Assembly (NCBI GenBank): GCA_025349905.2
Contig: MU624933.1
Location: 1-16,778 of the forward strand
Source of the DNA: Blastocladiella britannica
Lineage: Eukaryota > Blastocladiomycota > Blastocladiomycetes > Blastocladiales > Blastocladiaceae
Length of the DNA: 16,778 bases
Direction of reading: 5' to 3'
Shown: positions 8,993 to 16,778 of the stretch, piece after piece
Numbering within the stretch: the first letter of the stretch is position 1
Layout of the letters: the number at the start of each line of letters is the position of its first letter
Made by a program: the position numbers and the translations under genes
The notes under the pieces: generated by a model
Database searches by the model: none
What the model saw: the letters and a program-made list of their open reading frames with translations, nothing else
What the model was told of the DNA's origin: nothing

Positions 8993-11900
8993 ATGAAATT
9001 CAACAAGACGCTGCAGCGCGAGGCAGTGCCCGAATGGCGCGCCAAATACATTGACTACCGCGGGCTCAAGAAGCTGCTCACCAAAGTCGCCGACGACCCG
9101 GAAGTGCAGGCGTTACGCGCCGGTGGGTTCGCGAGTCTGGGCGGCGCCATGTCTCCGGCCACGTTGAGCGGCGCCAGTACACCCGGGTACCGTCCATGGC
9201 CTCCCATCGCCACACCGAATACGAATAATGGAGGAGGAATGGTGGTCACCGACGGGATGCAAGCATCGCCCATGCTTCTGAGCGCCGCCGACGCCATGCA
9301 TGCCGGCGATGAAAGTGCGGCTCCGACGACGATCTCGCAACATCGCGCGCTCGAGCCGATTCGAGAGGTCACGGCGGCTGCTGCTGCATGTGCCACCAGC
9401 TATACTGGCAGCGATGATGGCGGTGGAAAGCATCACCATTCCACCTTGCCGCAGTCGTCGTTTGTGCGCAGCGCGCCGCTTCTCCCCCCACTACCGAGTG
9501 CTTCGAAAAAGACGACCGGGCAGCGGAGACGAGGTAGCGGAGACAGTAACGATGACAAAGAAGGCGATTCGGACGACTCGGACGACTCGCTGGCCATGGA
9601 ATCGCCGCCACCGCTACCAACCGCAAAACTGCACTCCTCGCGGAACGGGTACACGGCCGTTGCCATCAGCGGAGACGACGGCCTCGCTGCCGCCGGATCG
9701 GACGACGCATTGATTCCTCCGCCGCTTCCTCATACTGACGAAACCACTGCGGGCGCCCGCGCCGCCGCTGACGCATTCATCGTCACCCCAAACGCCCCGA
9801 GTGCGCCGCACGCGTCGTCGGTCATGACCCCCGCGGCGCTGTTCCACGCGCGCCTCCACAGCACCGGCACCCATCGGGGCAAGCCCGACGGGATCGCGAT
9901 TCCGCCCGTGCAGCTGCAGACGCTGTCGAGCGCCGAGGACCTCGACGAGTCGGTCATGGAGGTGCGGCTCAGGTTCCTCAACTCGGACCCGATGGCGTCC
10001 GGCGGCGCCGCCACGCCTGGACTGCCGCCGTCGGGATCGATCTCGGCTCCGCCGTCCATTGCGCCCGCACGAACCCACGGCGGGCACCAGACCCCCGGCA
10101 CGCCCAACTCGACGTTCACGCGCAACCCGTCGTTCTTATCGTACCGCGGTATGCGACGGCGACTCAACTCGCAATCCGCGGGCGTCACCGGAATGCCGCT
10201 GGACCCGCACTTGCCGTTCCGCGAGTTTTTGAACGGCCGGCCGATGACCGAGCAGCTTTTCTTTCACCAGCTCGACGCCGAGGGCGAGAAAGTGCTTTGT
10301 TTCTATAACGAGCAGCTGAAAACCTTGCAGGCGGTCATGCAGCAGATCCGGTCGCTGATTATTAACTTGGAAAGTAAGAAGCAGCAGATGACGTTGAACG
10401 CCGACGGGCATCCGGCGGGGACCACGGCGGGCGGGATTCCGGAGGTACGTTTTCTTTTGACTTTTTTTTTTTGATGATGATGATGATTGATGTTAGACAT
10501 AGTTGCCGTTCATCTCGCAATTGTTTCGGCCGGGACACTCGCACACGGCCGACGCGAAACTCAAGGTGTTGCGAAGCGCCATGCTGGAAAACTACCGGGC
10601 GCTGACTTTGCTTCGAAAGTAAATTTTTTTTCGATTGATCTATTGATTTATATTGCATTTCCTTACCCTTTGGGCCGTTTTTACAGCTACCAAGTCCTCA
10701 ATTTTACGGGATTTTTCAAGGTATGGAGCATTCCCTTTCACTTGTTACATTACTTTAACTGATTTAACTGCCACACTCGTCGACAGATTTTGAAAAAGGT
10801 TCCACCTGTCACTCCTTTCCATCATAACGGTCACAGAGAGCTCACAATAATCAAACCCTACAGTTTGACAAGACCGCCGGGTGGCGCTCTTCGCAGTCCT
10901 ACTTTTCCGACCGCAAGGAATGGCTCAAGTGGGACAGCGATCCGACCGTGCGCAACTTGCTGCGCGAATGCGAAGTGTTGTACGTCAACAAATTTGCTAA
11001 AGGGCGCCGGTCGAAGGGAATGGTACGCTTTCTATTTTGGTGTTAAGTACGTGAATGAAATTGAAATTGGGATGTGGTTTACATAGGCAGAACTCCGCAT
11101 TCCCGATCGTCGGCGCACATCATACCAGAGCGAGACGTGGATGTCGGGATTTACCCTGGGAGCGGGCTTGTGTTTGCTGCTCCTGTCACTTGTTTCCAGT
11201 ACGCTCCTATGTTTTATCCTTTTTGAAGACAAGCAAAATGAAAGTCTAAATTATTTTTTGGGTAACATAGTGGTCCAAACGAAATCGTATTTGGAACCAC
11301 ACTTTGTACCACTTGCACAGATCTATGGCGGGTTTTTGATGCCCATTATCTTTTCGGTTTGCTTTTGCTGGTACGGTCTTTTTTTTTCCAAAGGATTCAT
11401 TTTTTTTTCTGTACTGATTAAATTTGGGACCTTTCCAGGTGTTTGCACGAATGGACGATCCGAGGCGTCAACTATGCGTTTATTTTCGAATTTGATGCGC
11501 GGTACGTCTTCTGTCATCATCTACAACACACCCTTCAAATCTCAACAATCCAAACAAAAACAAAGGGACCACATTTCTTACCAGCAATTCATGGAACTCC
11601 CTTGTTTTATTTTCCTGATCTGGTCCGTGTTCGTGTACATCAACTTAACGCCTGTGGTCCTGCAACTCGATGTGTCCCCGCTATGGCTGCCGCTTGTGTT
11701 TTTCTCGTTCGTGGTGGTGTTTTGGATCAGCCCGTTGAATTACATGCACCGCGGGGCGCGGTTCTGGTTGGTGAGGACATTGGTCCGTTATTTCATATTC
11801 CTGTTTAGATGGACAATTGTGCTCATCATTTAAAAGAAATTAGGCTCGGATCCTCACCTCGGGATCCCGCAAAGTCCTGTTCCGCGACTTTTTCTTAACA

Positions 11901-13072
11901 GACATCTTGTGCTCGCTCGTGTACTCGCTCAACTCCTTACCGCTATTCGTGTGCGTGTCCGTCGGCCAGTCGGTCGGATGCAACACGTCCACCAGCGCGT
12001 TTTCGCTGGTCTTTGCGGCCATCCCTCCGTTTTTGCGACTCGTCCAGTGCGGGAGGCGGTACTACGACTCGGGAAACTTGCACCCGCACGGATCCAACGC
12101 GCTCAAGTACATACTGTCGCTGTCGGTGGTCACCGCTTCGTATATCTGGCGGGTGCAGGGCGAAGAGTCCGGTGCACTGGTGGTGTGGATCGGGTTGTCG
12201 GTGGTCACTACGGGTACGTCTATTTTGTGGTTTTTGAGATTGGTTTATTCTGACGGAACATGGATTTGTTAGTTTATGCGACCGGATGGGACTTGTTCTT
12301 TGACTGGGGATTCATGGACCGCAAGCACGGCATGCTCCGGGCCGAGCGGTTGCTCGGGTCCGACTCGCAGTACTATTTCGCGCTGGTGTCCAACGTGGTG
12401 TTGCGGTTGGGATGGGTTTTGGTACATCTCCAGTTTTTGTGATCTTGTTTGGTTTAACGATATTGACTACTTGACAAATTAGCAACTGAGTCCGGGCCAC
12501 TGGTTCCCGACCGTGTCCTTGTCATCCATCTCGCTGTTGTTGGCGTTGCTGGAAACGCTTCGGCGAGTGCAGGTATATATTTATATTTTTTCGTTTTGAA
12601 GGATCGTTTACTGATACCTTTTTATGTCCAGTGGTCGTTGTATCGCATGGTTCGATGATACTCTCCCCTTAAAAAAATGATGCAAAATCGAACTGATCTT
12701 CTGCTGCAAACCTCATAGGAAAACGAGCACTTGAGCAACGTCGGCCAGTACCGTGCCACCAAAGGTACTTACATCCATACTATTTTTTACTCCAAATCAC
12801 TAATCCCAAAAAAAAAAAAAAAATGGAAAACAATAGATATCCCGCTTCCTCACGCCCGCGACGGATCCGAGCACGACGACGATGACGACTTGGAAGCGAA
12901 CAACCATAACCGCCACCGGACCGGATCTTCTCGCGAGGCATTGCAGTCGCGGCTGCAGATCCTGAAGCGGCACGTTCGGGGCCGCAAATCGGACGACGAT
13001 TCCGAGGAAGAGGTACGCGCGGCGGATCGAGTGCGAGCCGGGGTTGGGTCGATGTCGTCGTCGAGCGAGTGA
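8993..13072 (+). CDS. SYG1: SYG1/XPR1-like SPX-EXS phosphate exporter/sensor membrane protein
   Basis: Fifteen exons: 8993-10444, 10503-10618, 10687-10720, 10787-10798, 10864-11022, 11087-11198, 11271-11370, 11439-11501, 11566-11782, 11844-12213, 12273-12421, 12483-12572, 12632-12649, 12719-12764 and 12837-13072. The product is 1057 residues. The ATG at 8993 gives the canonical SPX start (MKFNKTLQREAVPEW, then YIDYRGLKKLL). About 350 low-complexity residues then interrupt the SPX domain before it resumes at LPFREFL (about 405), and NYQVLNFTGFFK-ILKK closes it. The EXS domain follows (about 600-985), with several membrane helices, HEWTIRGVNYAFIFEFDAR, RDFFLTDILCSL and WSLYRM-ENEHLSNVGQYRA. The tail is acidic and Ser-rich. 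SPX domains bind inositol pyrophosphates and XPR1 exports phosphate; that role is inferred. The 12- and 18-nt exons are placed because they restore conserved ILKK and WSLYRM. Confidence 0.93.
10473..10487 (+). repeat. (GAT)5 microsatellite in SYG1-like intron 1
   Basis: Five GAT units lie in the first intron (10445-10502) just after a long T-run and before the acceptor at 10502. The repeat may supply the branch-point adenine (TGAT repeats), leaving its exact site ambiguous. Confidence 0.8.
10787..10798 (+). other. 12-nt micro-exon of the SYG1-like gene
   Basis: This exon encodes only Ile-Leu-Lys-Lys. It follows a good acceptor (cgacag) and precedes a weak donor (GTTCCA). Including it joins FTGFFK to FDKTAGW and rebuilds the conserved SPX end FxKILKKFDK. 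Leaving it out keeps the frame but deletes four conserved residues, so skipping would be silent to nonsense-mediated decay. Confidence 0.75.
12632..12649 (+). other. 18-nt micro-exon of the SYG1-like gene
   Basis: This exon encodes Trp-Ser-Leu-Tyr-Arg-Met and sits between a good acceptor (tgtccag) and a weak donor (GTTCGA). It rebuilds the conserved EXS stretch RRVQ-WSLYRM-ENEHL (compare RRxxWNFxRxENEHL in the family). Skipping it would also keep frame. Confidence 0.8.
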
Positions 13073-13273
13073 TTGAACACGTGCTGGTTGAAGTGTAGAA
13101 GGTCGAAGAATCTTTTCTCACATCTGGCCACCACGATAACACGTAAGACGCGAATAATAAATACGCCAGCCCTTCTCTTCCCCTGCCGACCGTCAAAATC
13201 AGTCCGTCAAACTGAAAAAGGAATCGAAAAAATTCCTCCCCCCGCTCAAAAACAAGACTATATCAAAATCACC
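13073..13273. promoter_or_regulatory. Intergenic gap: SYG1-like terminator and Hsp110 promoter
   Basis: This 201-bp gap holds a canonical AATAAA (13156-13161), 84 nt after the SYG1-like stop. A CACGTG hexamer lies at 13078-13083 and one CCCCT core (stress-element-like) at 13180-13184. Scattered GAA triplets occur at 13090-13110 and 13221-13235, but they do not form a regular heat-shock element. An A/C-rich leader precedes the Hsp110 ATG. Confidence 0.55.
13156..13161 (+). terminator. Poly(A) signal AATAAA for the SYG1-like gene
   Basis: An exact AATAAA lies 84 nt downstream of the SYG1-like stop codon and about 113 nt before the next ATG. Position and strand suit cleavage of that transcript; the actual cleavage site is not visible. 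Confidence 0.5.
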
Positions 13274-15731
13274 ATGTCCGTCGTCGGCATTGATTTCGGC
13301 AACCTGCAGTCGTGCATCGCCGTGGCGCGCAACCGCGGTATCGACGTCATCTGCAACGAGGTCTCGAACCGATTCACGCCGTACGCTTCTTTTTTTTTCA
13401 CGCTGTTGTCTCGGATGGTGTATTGGGTCGGTCTCGGGGACTAACCGATAAATAAACAAACGCAACAGGTCGCTCGTCTCGTTCGGCCCCAAGTCGCGCC
13501 ACCTCGGCGAGGCCGCGGCAACCCTGCAGGTCTCGAACCTGAAGAACACGGCGTCAGCGCTCAAGCGGCTGGTTGGGCGGCCCATGGATGACCCGACGCT
13601 GGCCAAGGAGGCCGAGTACCTGACCACCGCCATGGCGCCCGTTCCGGGAACCACCGAGGTCGGATTTAAGGTCTCGTACCTGGGCGAGGACGAGGTGTTT
13701 TCGGCCACGCAGCTGGCCGCCATGTACTTGGGCAAGATCAAGCAGATCACCGAGCACGAGCTCGGATCGCCCGTCTCGGACGTGGTGGTGTCGGTGCCGT
13801 CGTGGTTCGCCCCCGCCCAGCGCCAGGCCATGCTCGAGGCGTGCGAGATCGCCGGCTTGAACCCACTGCGCCTCATCAACGATACCACCGCATCGGCACT
13901 CGCGTACGGTATCACCAAGACCGACTTGCCCGAGGAGGGCGCGCCCCGCAAAGTGGTGTTCGTGGACGTGGGCCACTCGTCCACGTCGATCGCCGCGGTC
14001 CAGTACGTCAAGGGCAAGCTGCAGGTGAAAGCTACCGCCGCCGACCCGTTCCTGGGTGGGCGCGACCTCGACCAGCTGCTCGTCAACCATTTCGTCGGCG
14101 AGTTCAAGGACAAGTACAAGTTCGACCTGTCGCAGTTCCCGAAGCCGCTGTTCCGGCTGCGCGCGGCCATCGACCGCCTCAAAAAAGTGCTGTCGTCCAA
14201 CAACCAGGCGCCGCTCAACATTGAGGCGCTGCACGAGGACCGCGACGTGTCGTCGATGATCACCCGCGACGAGTTCGAGACGTACGCGGCGCCCTTCTTT
14301 GCCAAGATCGCGCCCATGCTGCGGACCGTCCTGGAGCAGGCCGGGTGGGATAAGGAGGAGGTGTTCTGCGTCGAGACGATTGGTGGGACTACCCGTGTGC
14401 CCGGTGTGCGCAACGCCATCACCGATTTTTTCGGGCGCGACTTGCTGTCGTTCACCATCAACCAGGACGAGGCGGTGGCGCGCGGGTGCGCGCTGCAGTG
14501 CGCGATCATTTCCCCCTCGTTCCGCGTCCGCGACTTCGAGATCAAGGATGTGTCGGGCTACAACGCCGTGGTGTCGTGGGCCCAGCCCACCGACAGCGCC
14601 GGCGACGAGCTCAAGAAGCTGACGGTGTTTGAGCGCGGCGCCACCGTGCCCGCTACCAAGGTGCTCACGTTCTACCGCAAGCCCGAGCACCCGTTCGAGT
14701 TCGAGGCGGCGCTCGACGCCAAGGCCACGCCGCCCGTGTGCGCGGTTCCCGCGTTCCTGGGACGGTACACGGTCACCAAGGTGCCGCAAGGGTCGCTGAC
14801 GGACCCGGCGGAACTCACTACGCTCAAGGTGCGCGTGCGCATGTCGCAGAACCATATGGTCACGGTCGAGGGCGCGCACGCGCTGGTCGAGGACGACTCG
14901 CCCGTGTCCGAGGACGAGGCCGCCGCTGCCGCCGCTGCTCCTGCCACTACCGAGGGCGGTGCCGATGCCGCCACTGCCACTACCGAGGAGGCCACCAAGA
15001 AGCGCCACAAGAAGGTGGACGTGCCCGTGCACGTGTCAGCTCCCGGCCTCCCCAAGTCGGCGGTGGACCAATTGCGCGAGAAGGAGAACTCGATGGCGTC
15101 GTCCGACAAGCTGGTGTACGATACCGAGGTGGCCAAGAACGCGCTCGAGGAGTACATTTACGATGCACGCGACAAGAAGGACATGGCGTGGGCCGATTAC
15201 ATTTCCGAGGCCGACAAGAACACGTTGACGGACCTGCTCAACGCCCACGAGGACTGGCTGTACTCGGACGAGGGCGAGGATGCCGCCAAGTCCGTGTACG
15301 TGGCCAAACTCAACGAGCTCAAGGCTATTGGCGTGCCCGCGCACGAGCGCGCTCGCGAGGCCGAGGAACGGCCCCGCGCCCAGCAAAAGTTCTTCGATAC
15401 CGTCAACAAGTACCTGGCCCAGGTGGAGCACCCGGACTTTGCGTGGCTGCCCGAGGCCGACTTGAAGGCCGTCAAGTCGAAGCTGCAGTCCAAGAAGGAC
15501 TGGGCTACGGGACTGGTCAAGCAGCAGCTCGGGCAGGCCAAGTGGGCGCCCCTGGTGCTCATGGCCGCGCAGCTCGAGACGGAACGCGACGGCGTTGAGC
15601 GCACGGCCCTCGCGCTGTTTAACCGGCCCAAGCCCGCGCCCAAGGTTGAGGAGCCGGTCGTGGAGGCGGAGGCGGCCAAGGACGGCGAAGAGGTTGCCAA
15701 GGAGAGCGAAGACGCCATGAACGTGGACTAA
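13274..15731 (+). CDS. SSE1: Hsp110/Sse1-type Hsp70 co-chaperone (nucleotide exchange factor)
   Basis: Two exons, 13274-13380 and 13469-15731, separated by an 88-nt intron, give 789 residues (yeast Sse1 is 693, human Hsp110 about 858). The start VVGIDFGNLQSCIAVARNRG and NEVSNRFTPSLVSFG are Hsp110 signatures. The ATPase-domain motif reads VDVGHSSTS where Hsp70 has a Gly-rich DLGGGT-type loop. The domain continues with LGGRDLD, GGTTRVPGVRNAI and NQDEAVARGCALQCAI. The beta substrate domain carries an acidic then Ala/Thr-rich insert at about 515-551, followed by a basic KKRHKK. The C-terminal helical domain runs from about 570 to 740, then an acidic tail ends in AMNVD. By family it acts in the cytosol, releasing ADP from Hsp70 and holding unfolded proteins. 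Third positions are nearly all G or C, a sign of high expression. The intron falls in the same early region that encodes SNRFTPSLVS. Confidence 0.96.
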
Positions 15732-15850
15732 ACCAGGGCCATCATAATAAGTAAATTATTTTCATTTTATACTTTTTTTTTGTGGTTGGTGTGAAAATGC
15801 ATTGTTTTCCCATTTCTTTCACAGCATTGATCGTGCAAAATCAATAAGAA
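15732..15850. promoter_or_regulatory. Intergenic gap: Hsp110 3' end and beta-helix gene promoter
   Basis: Only 119 bases separate the two genes. The left part is AT-rich with a long T-run (about 15773-15781), fitting Hsp110 3' processing, though no exact AATAAA is seen. The right part should contain the promoter of the secreted beta-helix gene; no clear element stands out. Confidence 0.55.
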
Positions 15851-16778
15851 ATGAAGGGACAACGGATCCGACCCGCCGCCCCACTGGCAGCAACATGCGC
15901 TCGTCTGATGTACCTCACGCTTACACTGGCATTACTGGCACGACTGCCACTTGCGATCAATGCATCGCCGACCGTCGCAGCATACACGGTCGGCCCCAAT
16001 AATGCCGACTTCCCAACGCTACCCGCGGCATGGGCGGTGCTCGTCGCGCAACAGACCGACGCGATCCTCCGTCTGGCCAACGGCGTGCACCCGATCCCGC
16101 CCGACTCTGTCACATTACTGGACGCCTCCAGTGCAACACGGCCGTTTACCATTTCGCACGTACCCGTTGCACCAGCCGTTGGTGGTGGTGGGGTTGGAGG
16201 AGTGCTCATTTCGCCGGGCCAACCAACCCAACCCCAAGAGTACTTGGGCGCATCGTCCCTGGTCACGCTCTCGGGCCCCGTGGTGCTCGCGTTCTCCAAC
16301 ATCACGTTTGCGGGCTTTGCGTGCGTCGACCGTACATTCAACTCACCGTGGGCAGTCGTCGCGCTCTATGGGACATCGCAGCTGGTGTTGACCGACGTGA
16401 CGATCCGGGATAACGGAGCGATCAACGCGGTGTTTGCACTGGCGGCACAAGATTCGGCGTTTGTTACGTTGGAACGGGTCGCGATGGTGGCCGATTCGGG
16501 TACGTCCCCACTTTTTTTTTGCATTTGGTCGGGGAAGAAATGATATACCCAAACAATGACAAAGCCCACTCGATCGAGTTCCTGAGTATGGGATCGGCGG
16601 CGATCTCGGTGTTTGATTCGCGGATCGAGGGTGTGAGCGCGTGGCGGGATACGGTGTTTGACGCGTATAACGCGGCCGCGGTGACGGTCGTGCGCACGGT
16701 GTTTACTCGTACGTTATTTAACCTTTGAATTTGGATTTTTGGATTGGAATTTTGACCAGCGCGTTTTTTTTTTTTTTT
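15851..16778 (+). CDS. Secreted right-handed beta-helix (pectate-lyase-like fold) protein, 5' part only
   Basis: Two exons are visible, 15851-16499 and 16565-16708, followed by a GTACGT donor at 16709 whose acceptor lies beyond the window. About 264 residues can be read. The ATG at 15851 is followed by a short basic stretch and a hydrophobic signal or anchor segment (about residues 14-36, ending near INASP). The rest has repeated short beta-like turns: ILRLANGVHPI, VTLSGPVVLAFSNITFAG, LVLTDVTIRDNGAINAVFAL, ISVFDSRIEGVSAW and VTVVRTVFT. This spacing, with alternating hydrophobics and Asn/Asp/Gly turns, is typical of right-handed parallel beta-helix proteins. An early tract (about 110-118) is rich in Gly. 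No catalytic residues can be assigned. It may be an adhesin, wall protein or carbohydrate-active enzyme; the missing C-terminus would decide. Confidence 0.7.

Noticed and set aside
13078..13083. CACGTG hexamer, possible Pho4-type site related to phosphate control.
   Set aside because: It lies 6 bp after the SYG1-like stop, on the Hsp110 side, not upstream of the phosphate-related gene. A single hexamer in GC-rich DNA is expected by chance.
13090..13235. Candidate heat-shock elements upstream of Hsp110 (GAA triplets at 13090, 13098, 13105, 13108; GGAAT...ATTCC around 13220-13236).
   Set aside because: A true element needs alternating GAA/TTC units every 5 bp. Here spacings are 8, 7, 3, 5 and 7 with mostly one orientation. 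A gene of this family is expected to be heat-induced, but these bases do not show it.
13554..15032. 492-codon open frame on the minus strand across the Hsp110 gene, and a second antisense frame (13199-14545).
   Set aside because: The plus strand is an unmistakable Hsp110. Strong G/C third-position bias there removes stop codons from antisense frames. The antisense readings are compositionally odd (Gly/Leu/Val/His/Arg-rich), with no domain.
1..16778. Mobile elements, tRNA or rRNA genes, CRISPR arrays and long repeats.
   Set aside because: No terminal repeats, transposase or reverse-transcriptase motifs, tRNA cloverleaf with the conserved T-loop sequence, rRNA blocks, or spaced direct repeats were found by eye. 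Only short triplet tracts and homopolymer runs are present.

Overview
The window is nuclear DNA from a eukaryote, most likely an early-diverging fungus. Coding DNA is GC-rich with mostly G/C third positions. Genes are broken by many short, AT-rich GT-AG introns (47-88 nt), and intergenic gaps are only about 120-530 bp. The gene content (a SYG1/XPR1-type SPX-EXS protein, an IRC3-type mitochondrial helicase, a P5B ATPase and an Hsp110) suits a fungus. The high intron density argues against an ordinary budding yeast. A blastocladiomycete or chytrid is my guess from these traits and is not proven. No prokaryotic, phage, transposon or CRISPR signal was seen.

Layout. Two genes run leftward: a secreted or type I membrane Cys-rich protein (157-1190) and a P5B-type P-type ATPase (1722-5953). 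A 372-bp divergent promoter follows. Four genes then run rightward: an IRC3-like helicase (6326-8840), a SYG1/XPR1-like phosphate-export/sensor protein with 15 exons (8993-13072), an Hsp110/Sse1 co-chaperone (13274-15731), and the 5' part of a secreted beta-helix protein that leaves the window (15851 onward). I built the exon models by hand, joining frames at GT-AG sites so that conserved family motifs stay continuous and codon phase is kept. All 29 complete introns keep phase.

The genes do not form a pathway. They are single-function housekeeping or membrane genes sitting together in a compact genome. The P5B ATPase (probable vacuolar polyamine/cation pump) and SYG1 (phosphate/polyphosphate homeostasis) both act on membrane transport, but nothing in the sequence links them.

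The most unusual material is in the splicing signals and in one unresolved gap. The dominant 5' splice site is GTACG or GTNCG, and U-runs lie just after the donor. The SYG1-like gene has very small exons (12 and 18 nt), each followed by a GTTC-type donor. The gap at 1191-1721 carries conflicting coding signals on both strands. I found no convincing previously undescribed multi-gene system.
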